DNA of 64,000 nt, from assembly GCA_951213105.1 (NCBI GenBank), contig OX578153.1:53040520-53104519 (forward strand), given 5' to 3'. Made by a program: the position numbers and the translations under genes. The notes under the pieces were generated by a model. That model worked only from the letters and a program-made list of their open reading frames with translations, had not been told where the DNA came from and searched no databases. Positions 48,402 through 58,009 of this stretch are shown here, in pieces. Source of the stretch: Amaurobius ferox. Its lineage: Eukaryota; Arthropoda; Arachnida; Araneae; Amaurobiidae. Each line of letters opens with the position of its first letter. The stretch's first letter is position 1.

Positions 48402-49457
48402 ATCTGATGTGGGCAGCACATGACTTTTCCTGCAGACTTAAATTCATTTTTTCTTTATTTCTTTAATAATTCTTTAAATTGAGTTTAATTGCACAAAATA
48501 ACACTAAATTTGCATTTTTAATTCAATTTCTGTTTTTATTTGGTAATTGGACATTTTTCTAAAAGTGGCATAACTAAATGCGAAAAATCTCAAATACCTT
48601 GAGAACGGTTAATCCTAGAGTAATAGAGTTGTTCTTATTCTTTTTCTCATCAAAAATTACGTATAAAAAAGCATTTAATTGATATATTTGAACATACGTA
48701 GCTTTTTTTTCAGATTTTGGCGATTTTTGAGGGCCTTTTCGTAAAAAAAGGCAAGTTGTTTTTTTCCGATTAATACCATAATCTAATCAGCACCAGAGTA
48801 TCGTACAAGTAACTTATCTACGTGGGCACGGTAGCTCACTGGTAAGCACGCGGGAATTGCACTCGGTAGACCCAGGTTCGATTCCCTCCGCTGGAAAAAG
48901 AAAAATCTGCCGCCGTGTTCACGCGGAGTACGATCACGCTAAACATGTGGGTCCGCAAGTCTTCAGGGGTGCGGAACTAATCCTGTAAAACCGAGAGGTA
49001 GGCCAGGTCCGCACTGCTGTCTCCAAGTAACTTATCTACCAAATTTTGTGAAATTTGGTCAATTAGTATTTTAGCTAGAGTGGATACATGAAATTTTTAC
49101 GGGCCATTTCGCAAAAAAAGGCGAGTTCTGTTTTTACGAATCGTACCAAAAACTGATCAGCACCAGAGTCATACCCAAGTGACTCACCTACCAAATTTTA
49201 TGAAATTCGGTCCATAAGTTTTTGAGTTTGAGTGGATATATACATTGCACAGACAGACACACAGATAGACACACAGACAGACAGACACACAGATAGACAC
49301 ACAGACAGACAGACACACACACAGACGTCACGCTAAAAATAGTTTTTTCGTATTCTAGAGGTCTCGAAACGTGTAGATCCGTCGAAAACTCGAGTTGCGA
49401 TTTTCGGCATGATTCCAATACTTTCCCTATACATTACCATGTATTGCAGGGAAAGTA
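48402..49457 (-). mobile_element. HINE-like family C, copy C4 (most complete; carries a SINE)
   Basis: ATCTGATGTGGGCAGCACAT at the left; 'aaattgagtttaattgcac'; 'accttgagaacggttaatcctagagtaatag'; two 'accatta/aatctaatcagcaccagagt' units (48775 and 49145), which form an internal direct repeat; a long mixed GACA/CACA microsatellite at 49250-49325; and the palindrome TTTCCCTATACATTACCATG...GCAGGGAAAGTA at 49457. Without the SINE it is about 0.84 kb. It is followed directly, in the same orientation, by C5. Confidence 0.78.
48822..49023 (+). mobile_element. tRNA-derived SINE inserted in C4 with 16-bp target duplication
   Basis: GGGCACGGTAGCTCACTGG (A box), GGTTCGATTCCC (B box), body CTGCCGCCGTGTTCACGCGG and ACGATCACGCTAAACATGTG. 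CAAGTAACTTATCTAC flanks it at 48806-48821 and 49024-49039, a textbook target duplication. The copy lacks the long tail seen in other copies and ends in a short rearranged 3' part. Confidence 0.9.
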
Positions 49458-49459
49458 AA

Positions 49460-50241
49460 ATCTGATGTGGCCATGATGTTCCCTACAGACTTAAATTCAT
49501 TTTCCCTTTATTTCTTTAATAATTTATTAAAATGGGTTTAACTACATAAAATAACACTGAATTTTTTATTAAATTTTTGTTTTTATTTGGTAACTGTGCG
49601 TTTTTTCAAAGGCTGCGTAACCAAAATGCAAAATGAAAAACTAAAATATCTCGAGAAGGTTTAGTCGTAGAGTAATGGGGTTGGTCTTATTCTTTTTGCC
49701 GTAAAAAATTACGTATAAAACAAGCATTTAATTGATACATTTGAAGATACATAGATTTTTATTTTATATTTTGGTGATTTTTGCTGACCCTTTAGTAAAA
49801 AAAGGCAGGTTCTTCTTTCCCGAATGGTACCAAAATCTAATCAGCACCAGAGTATCTCATAAGAGACTTATCTTCCAAATTATGTGAAATTTGGTCAATT
49901 AGTTTTTCAGAGTGGATACAAGAGATTTTTGCCTGCTATTTCGCATAAAAAAAGAAAAAGGCGAGTTCTTTCATCCCGAATCATACCAAAATCTAATCAA
50001 CACCAGGGTCAACCAAGTGACTTACTTATAAAATTTTATGAAATCTGTGGTTCATTAGTTTTTGGGTTAGAGTGGATACATGCATTGCACAGACACACAC
50101 ACACACAGACGCCACGTTAAAGAGAATTTTTTCGTGTTTTAGAGGTCTCAAAACTTGAAGATCCGTCGAAAACTCGAGTTGCGATTTTCGACACGATTCT
50201 ATTATTTTCCCTGTACATTACCATATATTGCAGGGAAAATA
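49460..50241 (-). mobile_element. HINE-like family C, copy C5 (tandem with C4)
   Basis: Begins ATCTGATGTGGCCATGATG two bases after the end of C4; ends CAGGGAAAATA at 50241. Same internal order as C4, with two 'aatctaatca.caccag' units. The adjacent position suggests insertion of one copy into the TT flank of the other. Confidence 0.75.
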
Positions 50242-51180
50242 AAAATGGGAAAGCAACCCAGAAGGAAGGAACAAGTGATTTGACACACTGAATGAACAGA
50301 AAAATACTCAAAGAGGAAAGTGGACATCCACCACAGGAATGAAATCACTTATTTAGTTGTCCATAAATTATTTTTCTTCGTTTCATTCACGTTCATTTTA
50401 TTTGAATTATATTTTTAGAAACAATTAAAGAAGTGATTCTATTCCTGTGTTGGACTTCCCTTTCCTCTTTGGTGTTTTACCGTTCATTTACTGTGTCCCA
50501 CTTCTTATTCCTTCCTCCTGGGTTGTTTTACTTCTTTCTCCTTCTCTCGTTGTCGGCAACACCTTTCTCTGCTTCAGTAACGTTGCTGTTCGAGCATCAG
50601 TCCCCGATCTTTCTCTCATGAGTGAAGGTCGCGCCTTTTGTATGCTTCTGTTTTTGCCTTCAAAACTTATCGATAGTATTAACTTTGTGTTGTAATGCTG
50701 CTGTTAACGAAGTTGTTTTAATTATATAGTAAAGTGATCACGCCTGATTCAATAAAAGTGATTGCAGCACTCCTAGCGGATAATTTTAAAAGTTAGGATA
50801 ACGAACTCGGTAGCAAAGCGAGATAGACAAAAAAGCCAACTTCATAGTTGTATAGAAATGATCTAATTAGCAGGGATCAACATCAGGAACGAATGTAACG
50901 TTTACACTATTGTTATTAATCCTACCCGGTCTAGCCAGGGATCCATGTATGCTCAAAAAATTACAGACCAATAAGGGACTGCCGAAAAGATTCTCCTTAG
51001 ATAACCCCAAACAGCACAAGAGGTGGACTGGGGCCCGTCCGTTCAATATGACATCTGGTGCAAACGTTCCGGCCACTCAAATTGCTGCTCGTGCCCTAGG
51101 GCGAGTCGGGTGGTCTGGGTTTTCGACCTGGTGCAAACGGTATAAACCTTGTTCCGCTGTTCGAATTTAAGACTATATGT
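50242..51180. other. Intronic, no recognised feature
   Basis: A pyrimidine-rich stretch at 50430-50620 and a GC-richer stretch at 50920-51170 ('cgaactcggtagcaaagcgag', 'aacagcacaagaggtgg') show no family I can name. Short ORFs here have no recognisable domain. Confidence 0.35.
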
Positions 51181-51185
51181 CCGCA

Positions 51186-51479
51186 CCTGGGAACACCGCG
51201 TGCTGTTGACATTTTTCGGGCGCGGTAGCCCTGTGGTTTGCGCGCTGGATTTGCACGTTGCCACAACTGCCGCCGTGTTCATGCAGGGTACGATCACGTT
51301 AAACATGTGGGTCCGTAAGTCCTTCTGAGAGGATGGTGGTAGGGGAAGGAGGGTACGGTCCCTGTGGATGCCTCCCCCACTAGGTGTCGGTCTAAATTGG
51401 GTGGTACTTCCCGGCCGTCTAAACGGTTATCTTACACCTTTCTGGTAGGTCGGATGGTCTGGGTCTCAACAACAACAAC
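51186..51479 (+). mobile_element. tRNA-derived SINE preceded by a 5S rRNA 3'-end fragment
   Basis: 51186-51209 reads CCTGGGAACACCGCGTGCTG TTGA, the 3' end of 5S rRNA, followed by ATTTTT. The tRNA-SINE begins at 51218 with GGGCGCGGTAGCCCTGTGG; its B-box region is deleted; body and tail (CCCGGCCGTCTAAACGG, GGTCTGGGTCTCAACAACAA) run to 51479. This is a second 5S-tRNA junction in the window, different in detail from the one at 10 kb. Confidence 0.75.
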
Positions 51480-51539
51480 TTTATATGTCTGCTAATAAAT
51501 CTGGAAATGGTGGTCTGTGGATAGAGTGGTGTCAGCAAA

Positions 51540-51770
51540 GCTGTATCCAGAAATTTCATTTCGGGGGGGGGGGGGGGGGCTAAAGTATAGTGAACTTTCA
51601 ATCCAAAAAAAGTTTGATAAAAACTAACTAAACTTGACTAAATTGATACTAGATCACAATTGAACCAGAAAACACGAGAGTACAGGCAAGGACGTATCCA
51701 GAAATTTCATTTCGGGGGAGGAGGGCGGACCCACCGGACCCCCCGGACCCCCTCGATAAATACGTCATTG
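51540..51770. repeat. Two copies of a GTATCCAGAAATTTCATTTCGGGG end motif with poly-G
   Basis: The motif occurs at 51548-51570 (followed by 17 G) and at 51691-51715, about 143 bp apart in the same direction, suggesting element ends or a tandem duplication. A CCGGACCCCC-rich stretch follows the second. Not identified further. Confidence 0.4.
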
Positions 51771-52246
51771 GGTGTCAGTGAGAGAAGTACGTCGGAAGAT
51801 TTTCTGCTGGTAGGGCCACCCTAGGCGTGAATTCCATTCCGTCCCAGCTAAAGCTAGCAAGCACCTAGAGCAACGTCAGTCTTCTACTACCGGGTGTTGT
51901 AAGTCTTTTAACTAAGAACGCTTTATTTGCCTGTCTGTATTATTTAGACTATTGTTCATTAGGATAACAGGTATTAATTGCATTACGCATCATATCATTT
52001 AATTTTAATGTGTGTGATAGAATTTTATCTTTGTATATATTTTATATGTTATCACTAGGGAGTATTACTCACTTCAGTGTTATTTTATGTGAGTAATGTT
52101 AAGTTTTGTGTGTATTATGCATATAGGTTGCTCTGAGAATAAGTGATGTTTGAGTTTAATCATGTTTATGCAAATATGTGTATAACATAACTATTTTTAC
52201 CTTTAAAAATTAGTTTGTATAGACATATGCCATTTAAAAACGTTTA

Positions 52247-53040
52247 ACACACACACACACATATATATATATATATTGTATATATATATATATATATATA
52301 CATACATATATATTGCTGTATATATATATATTGTATATATATTGTGACGAACCCGTCACTTTTTCAAGCCTATTTTCAGCCATTTTTAGAACAGTTTCAG
52401 AGTTCATACACCTTAAGACCGCCTGCATTGCAGTTTTTGGAAAACAAGGCTATAAAACTCTGTCATCACAGTCTGATTTCGAAGAAATGCACCCAATTTG
52501 AGCCGTCATCAGAGGAGGGAGAACTAATCCCAGAGGGGAACGTTAGGTGGTCTATGAGATGCAGAGCTTGGAAAAAGACATTCCAGAGCTTTGTCAGGGT
52601 GGTCCTCAGATTTTGGACCAGAATATACACACGAAAGGGACGCTTTTCGAGAGAGGCGAGACAATTTTCGTAGAGACAGGTCGCACGTTTGGTGCTCCTG
52701 ATGCACAGGTTCTCGCCCTCACCGGAATGTTTTCTGTAACCTTTTTGATATTCCTTGTCATGCTTTAATAAAAGCTTATTTTCTTTAACAACGATGCCTG
52801 TTTTATCTAGACTTGGAGAAAGTCATTATTTTCATGATCTTATCACCGATTCGAACTCACGAATTCAGAAGGGAACGGTTACTGGTATTTAGGTCGGCAC
52901 ATTTCACTTTATGTGCGCGGACCGGAATAACGCTACTGAGTCAACAACCATGCAGAGGCATAGTATCCAGCAGCAGATAATGGTAAATTCATTACATATA
53001 TATATATACAATAATATATATATATGTATATTGTACTGGG
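52247..53040. repeat. Interrupted (AC)n/(TA)n microsatellite
   Basis: (AC)7 then TA-rich tracts at 52247-52342 resume as TATATATATACA...TATATGTATATTG at 52997-53040. The interruption is the solo LTR at 52343-52996. Confidence 0.8.
52343..52996 (+). mobile_element. Solo LTR (Gypsy-like), 654 bp
   Basis: Starts TGTGACGAACCCGTCAC and ends AATTCATTACA, that is TG...CA, inserted in a TA microsatellite with TATAT on both sides. Inside are TATAAAACTCTGTCATCACAG (promoter, near 52450) and AATAAAAGC (near 52767). No internal retrovirus-like genes adjoin, so it is a solo LTR. Superfamily assignment rests on the TGTGACG start and is tentative. Short ORFs inside it are incidental. Confidence 0.7.
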
Positions 53041-53235
53041 GGTAGATACAAGAGAGTTAACTGCTATAATTGACAACTTACATGCAGTATCTGTAGAATC
53101 TTACATTTTTTAAAAGAGAGGTTTTATTTCGTATCGACGAATTTCAAATTCCGTGGCGAGGCATAGTCAGGTTGTAAACCCAATGGGTCGGCCCCTCGCT
53201 CACGGTGATTGATTGATTGAAGTTTTTTGACTAAG

Positions 53236-53505
53236 GGACGCGACAGCTCAGTGGTTAGCGCGCGGGGATTGCACACGGACGACCCGAGTTCGATTCCCGC
53301 CGCTTCTGCCTAAACTGCCTCCGTGTTTCAGCGGAGTACAATCACGTTAAACACGTAAGTCAGTAAGTATTTCCGAGAGTTGGAGGGCACGATCCTTGTG
53401 GATGCCTCACTCACTGGGTCCGGTCCCAATTAGGTGGCACTTCCGGGCTGTCCAAACAGATACCCTACACCTTTAGGTGGGTCGGACGATCTGGGTCGAA
53501 GAAGA
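53236..53505 (+). mobile_element. tRNA-derived SINE copy
   Basis: GGGACGCGACAGCTCAGTGG (A box), GAGTTCGATTCCC (B box), body 'actgcctccgtgtttcagcggagta', tail TTCCGGGCTGTCCAAACAG and GATCTGGGTCGAAGAAGAAG. Tail bases differ from CAACAA in other copies. Confidence 0.85.
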
Positions 53506-53714
53506 AGTCTTTTGATTAACTGAAGCTGTCCCCCTTTTCTTTTTCCCATGAACCATAAGTAACGCTTATAGTGAAGGTAATAATACCAGTCAAACAGTTG
53601 TATCATCAGAGCGTCTAACATGGTGGTACCTGAAATGTACGTCAAAGTATGCTGAAATATTCTTTCTGGAATTCAGATGTGCATTGTCGCTAAAGGAAAG
53701 CATTTAAATAGGCT

Positions 53715-53795
53715 GTAAAGTATCTTGCTGCCCCAAAACGGGAATCGAACTCTGGATCTTCGAACTGGCCAGCCGTTGAGCTACTTGGACGAAAT
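53715..53795 (-). mobile_element. tRNA-like head of a second SINE family
   Basis: On the minus strand: GTCCAAGTAGCTCAACGGC (A box) ... AGAGTTCGATTCCCGTTTTG (B box). A related unit lies at 55432-55505. It adjoins a body of about 200 bp up to the LINE remnants at 54000. Confidence 0.6.
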
Positions 53796-54002
53796 TGAAG
53801 TGGACTCTGCATTCTCCACCCTCTAACGTCAGATTGGCGGGCAACTGACAATCTAACTGACCACCTCCTGCTATCTTTACCCCAGGTTAGCTTCCTGCGA
53901 CTGTTATTTTTACCATACTGCATGGTCGTTATCCTCTCAATTTCAAATTGGCTCTTAATCTTCCCCTGTGCACTGAATCCATACTAGTTGTACTAGGGTC
54001 AC

Positions 54003-54055
54003 TTTCAGACCTCCGACATCAAATTAATAAATTTGATGTCGGATTAATTTGATGA
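54003..54055. repeat. LINE tail fragment with perfect inverted repeat
   Basis: TTCAGACCTCCGACATC matches the LINE 3' tails at 54920-54937 and 55375-55392. GACATCAAATT and AATTTGATGTC follow as perfect 11-bp arms around a 4-base loop. Confidence 0.6.
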
Positions 54056-54068
54056 TCAAATTAATATA

Positions 54069-54266
54069 TTTAATCATTGCAATAAATTCGGTGACGTTGA
54101 CCATTACATTTTCGATTGTCCTTTTTCTAAAAAATTTCATCTCTGCAAACCTTCCCATTCTAATAAACCAATTTGGTTCTCCAAAGTTCGTTCAAATCCC
54201 TCTTCAGTAGATAAAATTAAAAACTGTATTCTTGTTGCCATGGAAATTTCTAATAAAGTGACCTAA
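54069..54266 (+). pseudogene. Non-LTR retrotransposon (LINE) reverse transcriptase C-terminus, remnant
   Basis: Sixty-six open codons ending TAA: HCNKFGDVDHYIFDC carries the last part of the C-terminal Cys/His motif of LINE ORF2 proteins (C-x2-C...H-x4-C), followed by PFSKKFHLCKP and a helical tail. The polymerase domain is absent, so it is 5' truncated, as is common for LINE insertions. Confidence 0.75.
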
Positions 54267-54500
54267 GCTTATGAGTAGATTCTGCTCTCAATTAATTTTG
54301 ATCAATGAATCCCTTTATTTCATTCTTATTAACTTATATGAACTTATTGTGTTCCCTCTATTTTTTTTTCTTGGGGGGGAAAAAAAAAAAAAAAAAAAAA
54401 AAAGCTATGTTAACTGTTCTTATTTTTTTGGATCTTTCTTTTTCTTTTGACACTTTTTATTTGTATTTTTTCTTATTTTTCTTTTCTAAATTTTATTCTA

Positions 54501-55392
54501 AATTTCTGTTTTTGTTTTCATACGGCAATTTTTTTTTTTTCCTTTTCATATATTTTCTTTTTATATATTTTCTAAATTTTACTTTTAAAATTTTATTATT
54601 TTCTTTCATTTTAATCTATATTTTATTATGCTATTATACCTCACTCTAAATATTAGTTTTCAATGATCTTTTTATCTATTTTCGCAATAACCATTTTCCC
54701 ATTTTTGTAAAATGGACGTACTTGTCAAGTTCAAATATAATGTAAAACTGTCTGTTTAATCACAATATTTATTATAAATTGTAATATTTTTAGACCTAAA
54801 TAAAAGTTCGTTTGGTGGGATGGTAGACCTTGGGTGCCTCCTGAATGCAGGAGGTATCCTTTCCCGGCCGTGCAGATAGCTACTCTAAACCCAATATGTG
54901 AGTCGCACGGTCTGGGGTCTTCAGACCTCCGACATCTAAACTTCTATATTTTTTTTCGAAATTTCTGTTTTTGTTTTTCACATGCCTATTTTTTTTTCCT
55001 TTTCATATATTTTTTTTTATATATTTTCTAAATTTTACTTTTAAAATTTTATTATTTTCTTTAATTTTAATCTATTTTTCATTATGCTATTATACCTCAC
55101 TCTAAATTTCATTTTTCAATGATATTTATATCTATATTCGCAATAACCCTTTTCCCATTTTTGTAAAATGGACGTACTTGTCAAGTTCAAATATAATGTA
55201 AAACTGTCTGTTTAATCACAATATTTTTCATCAATTGTTATATTTTTGACCTAAATAAAAGTTCGTTTGGCCGGATGGTAGACCTTGGGTGCTTCCTGAG
55301 TGCAGGAGGTATTCTTTCCCGGCCGTGCAGCTAGCTACTCTAAACCCACTATGTGAGTCGCACGGTCTGGGGTCTTCAGACCTCCGACATCT
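54501..55392 (+). repeat. Tandem pair of LINE 3' UTR/tail segments, period ~459 bp
   Basis: Copy 1 is 54501-54937 and copy 2 is 54960-55392; both run from 'aatttctgtttttg' through a T-rich stretch, 'taaaatggacgtacttgtcaagtt', 'gacctaaataaaagttcg' and a GC-rich tail ending GGTCTTCAGACCTCCGACATCT. Identity is high. Copy 1 is continuous with the ORF2 remnant at 54069; a run of about 23 A lies at 54380. Confidence 0.8.
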
Positions 55393-55431
55393 TTGCACTA
55401 ACCTACAGGGTTGATTTGTTCGGGCGCCATT

Positions 55432-55505
55432 GTAAAGTACCTTGCTAACCCTGGATCTCCGAATTGCTCAGCCGACGCTCTACCGTTGAGCTACTGGGAC
55501 GAAAT
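55432..55505 (-). mobile_element. tRNA-like SINE head, B box damaged
   Basis: Minus strand: GTCCCAGTAGCTCAACGGTA then GAGCGTCGGCTGAGCAATTC and GATCCAGGGTT, where the B box is cut short compared with 53715-53795. It lies directly beyond the second LINE tail. Confidence 0.6.
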
Positions 55506-55732
55506 TGCAAGTTCTTATCGTCGAAGTTGACGTTGCAAATTTCTACACTAGATTTCTGTTCACGGTACAGTCACATTCACCTGTGTGATATAAATGATGG
55601 AACGGGATAATACGGAGGGAACTCTTACAGTTCACGTGTTTTTAAAATAAATTTGTGTAAAGCAGATTCATATTTAATTCCAAGCACTAAATCATTATAA
55701 ATAGACGGAACTTTAAAGAAGAACTAACTTAC

Positions 55733-55838
55733 TGTTGAAACAGAAGAGTGCGTTATCATCCGGATGATTGATTTGTCTGGGGTTAATGCACCCGTATATT
55801 TCAATAGATTTGTTGAAGATACATTCATCTACACACAT
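55733..55838 (-). CDS. DEG/ENaC channel exon (cysteine-rich CxxxC...C region)
   Basis: A 106-nt exon: acceptor ctcaattgcag, donor ACA|GTAAGT. Phase 0 entry, phase 1 exit. It encodes MCVDECIFNKSIEIYGCINP then RQINHPDDNALFCFN: the CxxxC, the GC-x-x-P and the following Cys match the family pattern C-x3-C-x(8)-CGC-x2-P-x(8-12)-C of the extracellular thumb and knuckle region. These cysteines form conserved disulfides in known channels. Confidence 0.93.
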
Positions 55839-55879
55839 CTGCAATTGAGAAATGAAATAAGTTGAAAAGTGCACAAAAT

Positions 55880-56120
55880 TATCCCAAATTAATTGGAGTT
55901 TGGCTGAACTCAACGTTCTCATACCAGAATCAAATTTTAAATAGCTTGTAATAATTTTTCCCCTGCAAATTTTGTAAGAATTTTTTTAAAAAAAATCTCT
56001 ATCGTTGGTTCAAATAATTACAATTGCAGCATGTTACCCTTCATTTTAAAAGGCATAAAAAAAGCTAAGAGATTAGTACCAAACTTGAAAATGCATCTCC
56101 TACGAGGTAAATCCCCCCTT
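55880..56120. mobile_element. HINE-like family D, partial copy D4
   Basis: 'attacaattgcagcatgttacccttcattttaaaaggc' and 'ctaagagattagtaccaaacttg' match blocks at 41430-41500 and 58190-58260. The rest of the element is missing. Confidence 0.5.
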
Positions 56121-56124
56121 ACTT

Positions 56125-56382
56125 TTCTCTCTTTCAATGAGAAAGTAAATTATATTAAAGACTTAACTTTTCTCCTTTTCAATAAGAAAGTAAAAATTGC
56201 TAAGGAGTTAGTTTTTTCTTTCAATAAAAATGTAAAAGTTATTAAGGACTTACTTTTTTCTTTTTTAGTGAGAAAGTAAAAATTCTTAAGGACTTTCTTT
56301 TATCTTTTTCAATGAAATTAAAAATGATTAAGAACTTACTTTTTCTTTCTCAATGAGAAAGTAAAAATTGTAAAATACTTAC
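56125..56382 (-). repeat. ~50-bp tandem array containing repeated splice-donor-like motifs
   Basis: About five units of CAATGAGAAAGTAAAAATT...AAGGACTTACTTTTTC. On the minus strand each unit offers GAAAAAGTAAGT, similar to the functional donor AAAAAAA|GTAAGT of the exon at 56383; perfect GTAAGT copies are near 56249 and 56333, with degraded ones near 56164 and 56297. The true 5' splice site forms the edge of the array. Confidence 0.8.
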
Positions 56383-56481
56383 TTTTTTTGTCAACGGTCC
56401 GTGTCCTCCGCGACCTTTCCATATCTTCTGATAGTCGGTGCAGTTCGTAGGATAAGGATCTTCCAAAAGGAAATTTTGAGT
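56383..56481 (-). CDS. DEG/ENaC channel exon (YPTNC motif)
   Basis: A 99-nt exon: acceptor ctcaattccag, donor AAAAAAA|GTAAGT, phase 0 to 0. It encodes TQNFLLEDPYPTNCTDYQKI then WKGRGGHGPLTKK. LEDPYPTNCTDY matches the L-P-x-P-Y-x-(S/T)-N-C block that lies before the CxxxC region in this family, and the order with neighbours (VKPCTTY... upstream, CVDEC downstream) is as expected. Confidence 0.93.
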
Positions 56482-56654
56482 CTGGAATTGAGAGTTTCAT
56501 AAAATTATTAGAAGTATTTTAAAAGGCATTGAAAAATGATCTTCTATTTATCATAGAAAAAAGAAAAGCTGGAAATTTTTTTTTAAAAACTAAACAATCT
56601 AGATATTTATATCTTCTTTTTAAATAGATCATTTAAAATGATTAAAAGGATTTT

Positions 56655-56830
56655 ATTCCGATATACAGGAGATACAAAATAAAAAGTTTAACTTATAAGA
56701 AGTACAAAGCAAAAATTTCAGTCATACAGGATGTACAAAATAAAAATGTTAGTCTCCAGGACGTAGCAAAAATGTAGTCTTATAGGACATATAAAACAAA
56801 AATTTTAGCCTGGGACGTACAAAACAGTAT
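56655..56830. repeat. ~42-bp tandem repeat, about 4-5 diverged copies
   Basis: Units like ATACAGGANGTACAAAATAA AAATTTTAGTCTT recur between 56660 and 56825 in the intron upstream of the exon at 56383. Non-coding. Confidence 0.65.
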
Positions 56831-57053
56831 TGTCTATGTAACTGATTATAGAATACTGAAGATTGTCATTGAATAATAAATTAATTCATGTCACTGAAGA
56901 TACAGTAGGCTTCCAATAACTCTTTCTTACAAGGAAAATTCGGAAGCACACACAGAGGTATGTATTATAATCGTATTTCCTGAAAACAAGAAAAAAATCA
57001 AGCCGGAGTTGGAGAGGGGAGGGTTTGCAATATACATTTTCAAATCTATATAC

Positions 57054-57721
57054 AGGGTGTCCAGTGCTATCGGCGCCCAATGGCTATTTCCTTAACCGTT
57101 AGTCACAGTAATATACTTCTAATTGCAAAAATGTTTTAAATTTTAAAATCTATTATCTTAGAAACAGTTTAAATCAATAAATGCATTTCTGAAAGAAATA
57201 CGAAATATAAATTTTTATACAGTCCCCCTGGTCCTACCAATTATATTTAGGAAAATCATCCTCATACAGTTTCATGCAAAATAAAAAAAGAAATCTTCCA
57301 TTCACGACCAAAATTCACCGAGTTATGAAACATTAAACTTTATGACTTAGTCGCTTTTTCGCGCATAAAAATGTCCCGTTTCAGTCAACCAACCAATCAG
57401 GGACAGTACTGACCATTTCTCAACACAAAAATGCTCAACTTTAAACAGCTATAAGTCGGTCAATTTTGGTCGTAAAAGAATGATTTTTTTTTATTTTGCA
57501 TAAAATTGTATGAGGATGATTTTCGTAAATATAATTGGTCGGACCGGGGGACCGTATAAAAATTTATATTTCGTATTTCTTTCATAAATGAATTTATTGA
57601 TTTAAACTGTTTCTAAGATAATAGATTTTAAACTTTAAAACGTTTTTGCAATTGGAAGTATATCTCTGCGACTAATGGTTGAGGAAATATCCATTGGGCA
57701 CCTATAGCACTGGACACCCTG
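57054..57721. mobile_element. Fold-back MITE, 668 bp, ~280-bp arms
   Basis: CAGGGTGTCCAGTGCTATCG at the left; the inverse CAGGGTGTCCAGTGCTATAG at the right; TA at both sides (57052-57053 and 57722-57723). The arms match nearly to the centre, leaving a short spacer near 57350-57420 (caaccaaccaatcaggg). Tc1/mariner-type ends, no coding. Confidence 0.88.
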
Positions 57722-58009
57722 TATAAAGAGCAGTGTTCTGGAGTTCTACGTTGAGTGACCTCAGATACTGAAAACGAAGCCATATATTGGACTCAATTTT
57801 AACCTATTTGCAGCAATGGAGAATTCTGGAGCTTTACGTTGCATACGGCATCGCATACTGAAAACGAAGCCGGACATTGGACTCATTTTAAATTTATTTG
57901 CAACAATGTATATTATAATACCTCCTTTTGTGTTGCGGCTAAACAGACAAGGATTGAATGCTGTCTTTTATTTTAGTAAGATATCCCACGAATAAACCCG
58001 TTTTTTAAG

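Noticed and set aside
49188..49418. Ser/Val/Cys-rich ORF
   Set aside because: Translation of the GACA/CACA microsatellite of family C.
50433..50695. Hydrophobic ORFs resembling a signal or membrane peptide
   Set aside because: They come from a pyrimidine-rich stretch (Leu, Phe and Ser codons); no splice context or motif.
52344..52768. Overlapping ORFs of 73-109 codons
   Set aside because: Contained in the solo LTR; two frames are open by chance.
54305..54649. Phe-rich ORF of 114 codons
   Set aside because: Pure T-run translation of the LINE 3' region with a long homopolymer.
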